DNA of 64,000 nt. It comes from Actinoplanes oryzae. GTDB lineage: Bacteria > Actinomycetota > Actinomycetes > Mycobacteriales > Micromonosporaceae. The stretch lies in the NCBI RefSeq assembly GCF_030757795.1, contig NZ_JAUQWH010000017.1, positions 1-64,000 of the forward strand. Reading direction: 5' to 3'. This document shows positions 7,754-14,402 of the stretch, one piece after another (within the stretch, counting starts at the first letter, position 1; the number at the start of each line of letters is the position of its first letter). A program made the position numbers and the translations under genes. The notes beneath the pieces were generated by a model. The model saw nothing but the letters and a program-made list of their open reading frames with translations, was not told the DNA's origin and searched no databases.

Positions 7754-8049
7754 GCGCCCACCGCGCCCCGCCGGAAAGCGCGCAGCTCCCCATACATGCC
7801 ATCGCCGTGGCGTTGTCGCACCAGCAGCGGCTGAGTTATGCGTTCACCGTGGCCTGGTCGTGGCAGCGCCGGCTGGGTCATGCGTTCACGGTGGCGTGGT
7901 GGTGGCAGCGCTGGCTGGGTCATGCGTTCACGGTGGCGTGGTGGTGGCAGCGTCGGCTGGGTCATGCGTTCACCGTGGCGTGGTGGTGGCAGCGTCGGCT
8001 GGGTCATGCGTTCACGGTGGCGTGGTGGTCGCAGCGGCGGCCGGGTCAT
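7750..8049 (-). CDS. Putative 99-aa repeat protein between kinase and regulator
   Basis: This open frame starts at ATG 8049, overlapping the kinase stop (ATGA, 8046-8049), and ends at TGA 7750, overlapping the regulator ATG (ATGA, 7750-7753). It encodes six 14-residue repeats, consensus MTQPxLPPPRHxER, then a 15-residue tail. Units 1-5 each begin with an in-frame ATG preceded at four bases by GGTGA or CGTGA, so translation could start at several points. The product would be basic and Pro-rich with no recognised domain. It may be a real protein, or a translation bridge that carries ribosomes from kinase to regulator. The double exact overlap argues against chance; absence of homology and repeat origin argue for caution. 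Confidence 0.45.
   Translation of the reverse strand: MTRPPLRPPRHRERMTQPTLPPPRHGERMTQPTLPPPRHRERMTQPALPPPRHRERMTQPALPRPGHGERITQPLLVRQRHGDGMYGELRAFRRGAVGA
7798..8049. repeat. 42-bp direct tandem repeat, six units
   Basis: Six head-to-tail 42-bp units (boundaries on the minus strand 8049-8008, 8007-7966, 7965-7924, 7923-7882, 7881-7840, 7839-7798; the last is diverged). No spacers separate them, so this is not CRISPR. Each of the first five units ends GTGAACGC and the next begins ATGACC. The unit recreates the 3' end of the kinase gene: the fifth unit and the kinase end share 25 identical bases leading into ATGA. A unit length divisible by three keeps one frame open through all copies. Confidence 0.93.
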
Positions 8050-9320
8050 GCGTTCACCGTGGCCTGGTCGAGGGGCAGCCGGGCGCGGACCCGGAATCCG
8101 CCGCCGGTGCGCTGCCCCGCTTCGAGCGTCCCGTCGTGCACGGCCACCCGCTCCCGCATCCCTGTCAGCCCCATGCCCGGGCCCTCGGCCGAGTCGTGGG
8201 CGGGGCCGCGCCCGTCGTCGGCCACGTCGACCTCCAGCTCGCCGGCCAGATATCGCACTCGAATGTCCACCGTGGTCGCGTGCGCGTGCTTGAGGGTGTT
8301 GGTCACCGCCTCCTGCACGATCCGGTAGGCCGCCTGCGACACCGAGGCGGGCACCGGCACCGGGTCGCCGTAGACGCCGTAGCTGGCTGCGAGGCCCGCC
8401 GCCCGTACGCGATCGGCGAGATCGGCCACCCGCTCGACGCCGGCCGCGGTCCCGGCCCGCTCGGCACTGCCGTCGGAAGCCCGGAGCGCGCCGAGCATCT
8501 TCCGCAGCTCGCCGACCGCCGTGCGGGCGCCCTCCTCGACGGACGTCAGCGCGGTGCTCGCCAGCTCGGCGTCCTTGCGCAGCACCCGGCGGGCCGCCGA
8601 CGCCTGGATGCCCATCACCGACACGTGGTGCGCGACCACGTCGTGCAGCTCCCGCGCGATCCGCAGCCGCTCGTCGAGCAGCGCGCGCTGCCCGGCCTCC
8701 CGCTGCGCCTCGACCAGCGCCGCCGACTGCTGCTCGACGAGATGCTGCCGGTAACGGGACTGCCACACGGCCTCCCCGAACAGGTACGCGAAGCCGAAGA
8801 ACGCCGCATTGATCAACATGCTGCTGATCAGCTGGGCGATCAGCGGCGACAGCTCGCCCGACGCGTGCTCGGGCGTGTGCTCGGCCACGTCGCGCCAGGA
8901 GATGAGCCAGCTGATTCCCAGGTACGCGAACATGCCCGCCACGATGACGATCCGGATGACCTTGGACCGGCGGTGATCGCGGCCCCACACCCCGAGCGTG
9001 TAGATGGCGGTCATCAGCGCGACCGACGCGGCGCTCTGCTCCTGCACGTAGCGCAGCTGCCCACCGGTGAAGAGCACGGCGACCACGAGCGCCACCGCGT
9101 CCGGATAGCGCCGCCGCACGCACAGCGGCAGACAGATGGCGAGCCCCCACGCGATCTGCTCGGGCACGCTGGGCACGTTGAGGCCGCCCATGACGCCGAC
9201 ACTGCGGGAGACATAGCCGTTGAGCACTGCCGCCGCGGCCACGGCAAGCCCGATGACGACGTCGACGCGTTGCTGCCGGGCGGTGGGCGGCGGCGGCATC
9301 CACTGGTCGGCGGGGGTCAT
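8046..9320 (-). CDS. Sensor histidine kinase, NarL-partner type (HisKA_3)
   Basis: A 424-residue membrane kinase. The N-terminal half has about five transmembrane helices (roughly 25-45, 50-70, 75-95, 110-135, 155-190). A HisKA_3 dimerisation domain follows with the phospho-accepting His in ARELHDVVAHH, then an HATPase domain with the N-box TNTLKHAH and DDGRG. Start ATG 9320 overlaps the DUF998 stop by four bases. The 3' end supplied the sequence of the 42-bp repeats that follow. It should phosphorylate the regulator at 7100-7753. The signal is unknown, though the membrane-embedded sensor suggests an envelope or hydrophobic stimulus. Confidence 0.93.
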   Translation of the reverse strand: MTPADQWMPPPPTARQQRVDVVIGLAVAAAAVLNGYVSRSVGVMGGLNVPSVPEQIAWGLAICLPLCVRRRYPDAVALVVAVLFTGGQLRYVQEQSAASVALMTAIYTLGVWGRDHRRSKVIRIVIVAGMFAYLGISWLISWRDVAEHTPEHASGELSPLIAQLISSMLINAAFFGFAYLFGEAVWQSRYRQHLVEQQSAALVEAQREAGQRALLDERLRIARELHDVVAHHVSVMGIQASAARRVLRKDAELASTALTSVEEGARTAVGELRKMLGALRASDGSAERAGTAAGVERVADLADRVRAAGLAASYGVYGDPVPVPASVSQAAYRIVQEAVTNTLKHAHATTVDIRVRYLAGELEVDVADDGRGPAHDSAEGPGMGLTGMRERVAVHDGTLEAGQRTGGGFRVRARLPLDQATVNA

Positions 9321-9979
9321 GCGTCGACTCTCGCATGATCGCGAGCACGGGGGCGACCCCCGATCGTCCCGGCCGGCAGGCTCGCCAGCAGCGCGGCTCC
9401 CGTCAGCCACGCCACCGCCACCACCAGCGCCACCCGCTCGAGCGCCGCACCGAGCGGGTGCCGCCCCACGATCAGCATGGTGAGCCCCAGCGCCGCCCCC
9501 ACCGGCACGATCACCACCCCCGACACCGCCGCCAGCCGCCGCTGCACCCGGCCCGCCCGCTGGTCGATCACGGTCAGACCCATGGCTCCGGCCAGCAGGA
9601 CCAGCCCCACGATGCTGGCCCCGCCGTGCACGAGATCGGTCACCGTCGCCCGCTCGTACGGCGGAAGCGGGCACCCCACCGAGCAAGGCACCGCCGCCGA
9701 CGTCGCCGCCAGCCCCGCCGCCACCCCCAGCACCGGCCCCGCGAACCGCACCACCGCCCCGAACGCCCCGGCGAGCAACGCCACCCCGCACGCGACGGCG
9801 AAGAACCCCCACCGGTAAGTGGCGGCGAACGGCAGCCCCGGCACGGCCGCCTCACTGACATAACCGGTGAGCCACGACCCGGGCGCCGCCACGAGCGCGA
9901 CGAGCATGGTCAAGGCGCCGGCGGGAACCAGGCAGGCAGCCCCGGCGGCAAGCCTGCGACGGTGATCATGGGTGAGCAC
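9317..9979 (-). CDS. DUF998 family membrane protein
   Basis: A 220-residue integral membrane protein with about six transmembrane helices and little else; the length and helix spacing match DUF998 proteins, whose function is unknown. GTG 9979 lies seven bases after a TAGCCT -10 box, making it the leaderless first gene of an operon with kinase, repeat ORF and response regulator, all joined by four-base ATGA overlaps. Co-translation with the kinase suggests an accessory sensor or the membrane component whose state the kinase reads; this is inference. Confidence 0.82.
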   Translation of the reverse strand: MLTHDHRRRLAAGAACLVPAGALTMLVALVAAPGSWLTGYVSEAAVPGLPFAATYRWGFFAVACGVALLAGAFGAVVRFAGPVLGVAAGLAATSAAVPCSVGCPLPPYERATVTDLVHGGASIVGLVLLAGAMGLTVIDQRAGRVQRRLAAVSGVVIVPVGAALGLTMLIVGRHPLGAALERVALVVAVAWLTGAALLASLPAGTIGGRPRARDHARVDA

Positions 9980-9986
9980 GCGATCA

Positions 9987-9992
9987 AGGCTA
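9987..9992 (-). promoter_or_regulatory. -10 box of the DUF998-kinase-regulator operon
   Basis: TAGCCT on the minus strand, seven bases before GTG 9979. No good -35 hexamer is seen at 17-18 bases, which fits an activator-dependent promoter; two DnaA boxes lie just upstream. Confidence 0.55.
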
Positions 9993-10018
9993 GGGCCCGT
10001 GCCTGACGAGACCCGTGG

Positions 10019-10044
10019 TTATCCACAGCCGCGAGTTGTCCACA
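10019..10044. promoter_or_regulatory. Pair of DnaA boxes
   Basis: TTATCCACA (10019-10027, perfect consensus) and TTGTCCACA (10036-10044, the usual high-GC actinomycete form) lie on the same strand, 17 bases apart start to start. They sit at about -40 to -65 of the kinase operon promoter. They could link this operon to DnaA level or titrate DnaA; no origin genes (dnaA, dnaN, gyrB) are near, so this is not oriC. Confidence 0.6.
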
Positions 10045-10122
10045 GGCAGGTCCGCACGATGACGCCCTCCTTGCCACACTGTCAGCGGGGGCCTGCCCCC
10101 TTGGGAGGGTGGGCCCGTGGCC

Positions 10123-10230
10123 GGCCCAGGCCCGGCCCAGGCGCGGCCCAGCCCGGCCCAGGCGCGGCCCAGGCCCGGCCCAGGCGCGGCCCAGGCGCGG
10201 CCCAGCCCGGCCCAGGCGCGGCCCAGGACC
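10123..10230. repeat. GC-only tandem repeat, ten 10/11-bp units
   Basis: Ten consecutive units of GGCCCAGGCGC and variants (GGCCCAGGCCC, 10-bp GGCCCAGCCC, GGCCCAGGACC), almost free of A and T. The period matches one DNA helical turn, so the array could be curved or form G-rich structures on the minus strand. Frames are open on both strands only because of base composition. Confidence 0.9.
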
Positions 10231-10396
10231 GGCGGGCACACCGGCCCAAGGTCGGCACTTGGCCGGCACGCTCGGGCCCGCGCGCTCCGAGGGCAGCCCG
10301 CGAGCTGCGCGTTGCAAGGGGGGCCTGCGAGCTCGTGCCCGCGGCCGGCGCGGTCACGCCCGTGACCAGGGGAAGGGGCAGGGTGTGGGCGGCCGG

Positions 10397-10795
10397 CTAG
10401 GGGGCGGGCGTCGAGCGGCCGGTGCGGGGTGACGGGTAGTAGGTGGGGCGGGCGATGTCCGGCTGGGTGCCGGTCGGGAGGTCGGCGTCGTCCTCGGCGG
10501 TGAGGGTGCCGCCCAGTTCCTCGATGTGGCGGTGGGCGGCGGCGAGGCGATCCTCGAGGGTGACGATGCGGCAGGCCGCGGTCATCGGCAGGCCCTCGTC
10601 GAGCAGCTGGCGGGCGCGCGTGGCCAGCTGCAGCTGGTGGCGGGAGTAGCGGCGGTGGCCGCCGAGGGAGCGCTCGGGCTCGATCAGGCCGGCGGCGCCG
10701 AGGCTGCGGAGGAAGGCCGGGGTGACGCCGATCAGCTCGGCGGCGCGGCCCATCGTGTAGGCGGGGTAGTCGTTGTCGTCGAGGGCACTGCTCAT
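10397..10795 (-). CDS. MerR family transcriptional regulator
   Basis: A 132-residue regulator. The MerR-type winged helix occupies about 12-80: YTMGRAAELIGVTPAFLRSL, then EPERSLGGHRRYS (wing) and a helix with LDEG. A short C-terminal helix (LEDRLAAAHRHIEEL) should mediate dimerisation. The disordered tail lacks the Cys or ligand domain of metal- or drug-sensing MerR proteins. I start at ATG 10795, which places the HTH as usual; an upstream in-frame extension merely translates the 17-bp repeats. It is monocistronic, transcribed through that repeat array, and has no obvious target gene adjacent. Confidence 0.85.
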   Translation of the reverse strand: MSSALDDNDYPAYTMGRAAELIGVTPAFLRSLGAAGLIEPERSLGGHRRYSRHQLQLATRARQLLDEGLPMTAACRIVTLEDRLAAAHRHIEELGGTLTAEDDADLPTGTQPDIARPTYYPSPRTGRSTPAP

Positions 10796-10811
10796 GCTGC
10801 TGCTTCCCCAA

Positions 10812-10906
10812 GAGCGAGAGGGACCGAGGAGCGAGAGGGACCGAGGACCGAGGGGGACCGAGGAGCGAGAGGGACCGAGGAGCGAGAGGGACCGAGGAGC
10901 GAGAGG
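10812..10906. repeat. 17-bp tandem repeat upstream of merR
   Basis: Five full 17-bp units (GACCGAGGAGCGAGAGG; one variant with GACCGAGG GG) preceded by a 10-base partial unit and followed by decaying copies to about 10950. The array lies between merR (start 10795) and the hairpin at 10983, that is in the merR promoter/leader. The number of copies would change leader length. Confidence 0.92.
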
Positions 10907-10982
10907 AACTGGGACGAGGCGCCGAGGAGCCAAAGGGACCGGGCGACGGGAGAAAGAAACCGGAGCGGAAGCGAGACGCAGT

Positions 10983-11018
10983 CCAAGGCCCCGGCGGGTC
11001 ACCGGGGCCTTGGCTTTT
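10983..11018. terminator. Rho-independent terminator, 12-bp perfect stem
   Basis: CCAAGGCCCCGG (10983-10994), a seven-base loop, and CCGGGGCCTTGG (11002-11013), then CTTTTC on the plus strand. No plus-strand gene ends here, so it may stop minus-strand transcripts arriving from 11070-11297 or act as an insulator upstream of merR. Confidence 0.7.
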
Positions 11019-11069
11019 CAGTTCTGCTGCCGGCCGTCGCCGGCGTGTGGTCAGTCCGCCTGCGTGCCG

Positions 11070-11297
11070 CTAGCGGATGGCCTTGTGATGGGCATCGGCT
11101 GCGATCACCTCTTGTCGGGTCGGGGACGGTCTGATTTCGCTTCGCTGCGGTATCTCGTCCTCCTTAGCCAACTCGGCGTCCGGGCCTGCCGGCGAGCGTT
11201 CCGCCGACTCCACGAATGCTATGCCGATCAAGACACGATTTCTAGTCTCGACGCTGTAGATTTTCTGGGCTTTTCCGGACAGTCTGACGTTTTCCAT
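11070..11297 (-). CDS. Hypothetical 75-aa ORF in a lower-GC patch
   Basis: A 75-residue frame starting MENVRLSGKAQKIYSVETRN. The surrounding 200 bases are clearly less GC-rich than their neighbours, and the frame uses codons such as AGA and ATA that are rare elsewhere in the window. It ends about 50 bases before the 12-bp terminator hairpin in its own direction, which fits a real short transcript. There is no convincing ribosome site and no recognised family. It may be a transferred small gene, the remnant of one, or non-coding. Confidence 0.25.
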   Translation of the reverse strand: MENVRLSGKAQKIYSVETRNRVLIGIAFVESAERSPAGPDAELAKEDEIPQRSEIRPSPTRQEVIAADAHHKAIR

Positions 11298-11311
11298 CGA
11301 GGGTGGTGAGG

Positions 11312-11363
11312 GCGCGGGGCGGGCGCTTGACCTGAGTGAGAGAGGTGACCGCGCCCCGCGCCG
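11312..11363. other. Long inverted repeat upstream of the permease
   Basis: GGCGCGGGGCG (11312-11322) pairs exactly with CGCCCCGCGCC (11353-11363) around a 30-base loop. It could be a structured RNA, a terminator for minus transcripts or a protein site. Confidence 0.45.
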
Positions 11364-11532
11364 TCACGGGCCTGCCGAGGGCCCGTACGCCAGGAAGCCC
11401 GGCGTCAGCATGTCCCTGAGTGTGCGGTTCTGTCCCGGCCACCGGCAACATAATTAACACTCCGCATTGACTGTCGTAACGCTCCGGCGAGAAGATCACC
11501 CGACGACGTGGCCTACGTCACAGGGAGTTCAC
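11364..11532 (+). promoter_or_regulatory. Upstream region of the amine-utilisation operon
   Basis: Two weak promoter candidates are visible: an AT-rich TAATTA (11451-11456), and TTGACT (11467-11472) with GAAGAT about 18 bases on. GGGAGTT (11522-11528) before the ATG at 11533 is the ribosome site. No riboswitch was recognised. Confidence 0.35.
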
Positions 11533-13035
11533 ATGAGCGATGAGGCACGCCTCGCCCAACTCGGCTACCAGCAGGAACTGCACCGCCGGCTCTCCGGCTT
11601 CTCCAACTTCGCCGTCTCCTTCTCCATCATCTCGATCCTGGCCGGCGCCATCACGTCGTACGGGATCGCCATGACCGCGGGCGGCCCGCTCGCGATCACC
11701 CTCGGCTGGCTCTTCGTCGGCATCATGGTGACCTTCGTCGCGCTGGCCATGGCGGAGGTGTGCTCCGCCTATCCCACGGCCGGCGCGCTCTACTGGTGGG
11801 CCGCGGCGCTCGCCAAGCGGAACAAGGCCGCCTGGGCCTGGTTCGTGGGCTGGTTCAACTTCCTCGGCGAGGTCGCGGTCACCGCCGCCATCGACTTCGG
11901 CGCGGCGATCACCACGTCGGCGTTCCTCAGCCTGACCTTCGACATGGAGGTCACCACCGGCCGGACGTTCCTGATCTTCCTCGTGATCATCGTCGCGCAC
12001 GGGCTGCTCAACACGTTCGGCGTCAACCTGGTCCGCCTGCTCTCGGACGTGAGCGCGTGGTGGCATCTCGCCGGGGTCGCCGTCATCGTCGCGGTGCTCG
12101 CGGTGGTGCCCGACAACCACAAGCCGATCTCCGAGGTCTTCTTCGAGGTACGCAACGAGACCGGCTTCACCTTCGGCGGCGCCGCCGCGTACGCGGTGCT
12201 CATCGGTCTCCTGATGGCGCAGTACACGTACACCGGGTATGACGCCTCCGCGCACGTGGCCGAGGAGACGCACGACGCCGCGCGGGCAGCTCCGCGGGGG
12301 ATCGTGATGTCCGTGGTCGTCTCCGTGCTCGCCGGCTTCGTGCTGCTCTTCGCGATCACGTGGTCGATCCAGGACTACGAGGCCGAGCGGACGACCGAGC
12401 TCGCCCTGCCGCCCGCCCAGATCTTCATCGACGCGGCCGGCCACGACACCGGCACGTTCCTGCTGTTCATCTGCATGGTGGCGCAGTGGTTCTGCGGGAT
12501 GGCGTCGGTGACGGCCAACTCGCGGATGGCCTACGCCTTCGCCCGCGACGGCGCGCTGCCCGGCTCCCGGCTGTGGAAGCAGGTCAACCCCCGCACCGGT
12601 ACGCCCACCAACTCCATCTGGCTCTGCGTGACGATCAGCACCCTCCTCGTGCTCCCCTCGCTGTGGAACACGACGGCCTATCTGGCGGCGACCTCCATCG
12701 CGGTCATCGGGCTCTACATCGCGTACGTGGGCCCGGTCTTCCTGCGCCGGCTGAGCCCCGACTTCCAGCCGGGCCCGTGGAGCCTGGGCCGGTGGAGCGC
12801 GCCGATCGGCTGGATCGCCATCGCGTGGGTCGTGATCATCTGCGTGCTGTTCGTCCTGCCGACCGCGAGCCCGATCACGGCGTCGACCTTCAACTACACG
12901 ATCGTCGCCGTGGCGGTCGTGCTCGGCGCCGCCACGATCTGGTGGTTCGCGAGCGCCCGCAAGTGGTTCACCGGCCCGAAGCAGAACCTCATCGACAAGG
13001 CCGCGCACGGCGAGCAGACCATGCCGGACGCGTGA
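11533..13035 (+). CDS. Amino acid/amine permease (APC superfamily)
   Basis: A 500-residue transporter with about twelve transmembrane helices. The N-terminal SGFSNFAVSFSIISILAGAITSYG segment is the helix-1 motif of the APC amino acid/GABA permease subgroup. ATG 11533 follows a GGGAGTT ribosome site. Glutamine-synthetase-like ligase, aldehyde dehydrogenase, SDR and gamma-glutamyl hydrolases follow in the same direction with short gaps (14, 6 and 6 bases to the SDR), so it probably imports the amine or amino alcohol that those enzymes degrade. Substrate assignment (GABA, ethanolamine, polyamine) is inference from context. Confidence 0.9.
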   Translation: MSDEARLAQLGYQQELHRRLSGFSNFAVSFSIISILAGAITSYGIAMTAGGPLAITLGWLFVGIMVTFVALAMAEVCSAYPTAGALYWWAAALAKRNKAAWAWFVGWFNFLGEVAVTAAIDFGAAITTSAFLSLTFDMEVTTGRTFLIFLVIIVAHGLLNTFGVNLVRLLSDVSAWWHLAGVAVIVAVLAVVPDNHKPISEVFFEVRNETGFTFGGAAAYAVLIGLLMAQYTYTGYDASAHVAEETHDAARAAPRGIVMSVVVSVLAGFVLLFAITWSIQDYEAERTTELALPPAQIFIDAAGHDTGTFLLFICMVAQWFCGMASVTANSRMAYAFARDGALPGSRLWKQVNPRTGTPTNSIWLCVTISTLLVLPSLWNTTAYLAATSIAVIGLYIAYVGPVFLRRLSPDFQPGPWSLGRWSAPIGWIAIAWVVIICVLFVLPTASPITASTFNYTIVAVAVVLGAATIWWFASARKWFTGPKQNLIDKAAHGEQTMPDA

Positions 13036-13049
13036 GATAGGACTGACCC

Positions 13050-14396
13050 ATGGATCTCGAGGACCTCGACGTCGCGGTGGACAACGGCAGCATCGACACC
13101 GTGGTGCTGGCGCTGACCGACATGCAGGGCCGGCTGCAGGGCAAGCGGCTGCACGGGCGCTACTTCATGGACGAGGTGGTGACCGGCGGCAGCGAGGGCT
13201 GCAACTATCTGCTGGCGGTCGACGTCGACATGAACACGGTCGACGGCTACGCGATGTCGTCCTGGTCGAGCGGCTACGGCGACTTCGTCATGAAGCCCGA
13301 CTTCTCGACGCTGCGCCCGGTCCCGTGGCAGCCCGGCACGGCGATGGTCCTCGCCGATCTGGAGACCACCGGCGGGGAGCCCGTCTACGCCTCGCCCCGG
13401 CAGATCCTGCGCCGCCAGCTCGACCGGCTGGCGGCGCACGGCCTGACCGCCTTCGCCGGCACCGAGCTGGAGTTCGTCCTCTACAAGGACAGCTACGAGG
13501 ACGCGCTGACGAAGAACTACCGCGGCCTGACGCCGGCGAACCAATACAACGTGGACTACTCGCTGCTCGGCACCGCCCGGGTCGAGCCGCTGCTGCGCCG
13601 CATCCGCAACGAGATGGCCGGGGCGGGCCTGGTGCCCGAGAGCGCGAAGGGGGAGTGCAACCTCGGCCAGCACGAGATCGCCTTCCGCTACGCCGACGCG
13701 CTCACCGCCGCCGACCATCACGTGGTCTACAAGAACGGCGCCAAGGAGATCGCCGCGCAGGAGGGCATGGCGCTCACCTTCATGGCCAAGCCGAACGAGC
13801 GCGAGGGCAACTCGTGCCACATCCACTTCTCGCTGCGCTCCGAGGACGGGCGCTCGGCGATGCTCGGGGACGGCCCGGCGCACCTGTCCGTGACCGGGCA
13901 GCGGGTGCTCGCCGGGCTGCTCGCCACGATGCGGGAGTTCAGCCTGCTGTTCGCGCCCAACATCAACTCGTACAAGCGCTATCAGCCCGGCTCCTTCGCG
14001 CCGACGGCGCTGCGCTGGGGTGTCGACAACCGCACCTGTGCGCTGCGCATCGCGGGGCACGGGCAGGGCATGCGCGTGGAGAACCGCGTGCCCGGGGGCG
14101 ACGTGAACCCGTACCTGGCGATCGCGGCGCTGATCGCGGGCGCGCTGCACGGGATCGAGCACGAGCTCGACCTGGAGGAGGAATTCCAGGGCAACGCGTA
14201 CGACGACAGCAGCGCCCCGCGCGTGCCCACGACCCTGCGCGACGCGCTCGGGCTGTGGGAGCGCGGAGGAGTGGCGGCGGAGGCGTTCGGCGGCGAGGTG
14301 GTGGCCCACTACGCGAACATGGCGAGGGTGGAGCTGGCCGCCTTCGACGCGGCGGTCACCGACTGGGAGCTGCGCCGTGGCTTCGAGCGCATGTGA
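13050..14396 (+). CDS. Glutamine-synthetase-like gamma-glutamyl-amine ligase
   Basis: A 448-residue type I GS fold enzyme of the GlnA3/GlnA4/PuuA group. Visible motifs are metal-binding GTELEF (about 145-150), KGECNLGQHEI, the catalytic-loop HIHFSL, NxNSYKRxxPGSFAP (ATP-binding) and RIENRxPGxDxNPY-like RVENRVPGGDVNPY near the end. Members join L-glutamate to an amine with ATP, giving a gamma-glutamylamide, instead of making glutamine. Six bases separate it from the aldehyde dehydrogenase. In M. tuberculosis the glnA4 neighbourhood also has an aldehyde dehydrogenase, an SDR and a class I amidotransferase. True glutamine synthesis is unlikely in this context. Confidence 0.85.
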   Translation: MDLEDLDVAVDNGSIDTVVLALTDMQGRLQGKRLHGRYFMDEVVTGGSEGCNYLLAVDVDMNTVDGYAMSSWSSGYGDFVMKPDFSTLRPVPWQPGTAMVLADLETTGGEPVYASPRQILRRQLDRLAAHGLTAFAGTELEFVLYKDSYEDALTKNYRGLTPANQYNVDYSLLGTARVEPLLRRIRNEMAGAGLVPESAKGECNLGQHEIAFRYADALTAADHHVVYKNGAKEIAAQEGMALTFMAKPNEREGNSCHIHFSLRSEDGRSAMLGDGPAHLSVTGQRVLAGLLATMREFSLLFAPNINSYKRYQPGSFAPTALRWGVDNRTCALRIAGHGQGMRVENRVPGGDVNPYLAIAALIAGALHGIEHELDLEEEFQGNAYDDSSAPRVPTTLRDALGLWERGGVAAEAFGGEVVAHYANMARVELAAFDAAVTDWELRRGFERM

Positions 14397-14402
14397 GGAT
14401 CT

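Larger units (their letters stand above)
9993..10396. other. Intergenic region without convincing gene
   Basis: About 400 bases between the DUF998 operon and merR. It contains the two DnaA boxes and the GGCCCAG array. The stretch 10231-10396 is plain GC-rich sequence in which I see no gene, promoter or hairpin I can defend. Confidence 0.6.

Noticed and set aside
7798-8049. CRISPR array
   Set aside because: Units are contiguous with no unique spacers, they derive from the kinase 3' end, and no cas genes are present.
7807-8328. Plus-strand Trp-rich repeat frame (AFTVAWWWQRRLGH units) over the 42-bp repeats
   Set aside because: It runs antisense into the well-supported kinase gene, has no ribosome site, and exists only because a 42-bp repeat keeps any stop-free frame open. 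The minus frame is joined to both neighbours by ATGA overlaps instead.
9910-10317. Minus-strand frame (about 135 codons) across the GGCCCAG array
   Set aside because: The reading is low-complexity Gly/Pro/Arg/Leu from the repeat, it overlaps the promoter and DnaA boxes of the DUF998 operon, and several other frames are equally open.
10796-11002. N-terminal extension of the MerR regulator through the 17-bp repeats
   Set aside because: It would add about 69 residues of Ser/Leu/Pro repeats before the HTH, unlike MerR proteins, and would run into the terminator hairpin. ATG 10795 gives the normal layout.
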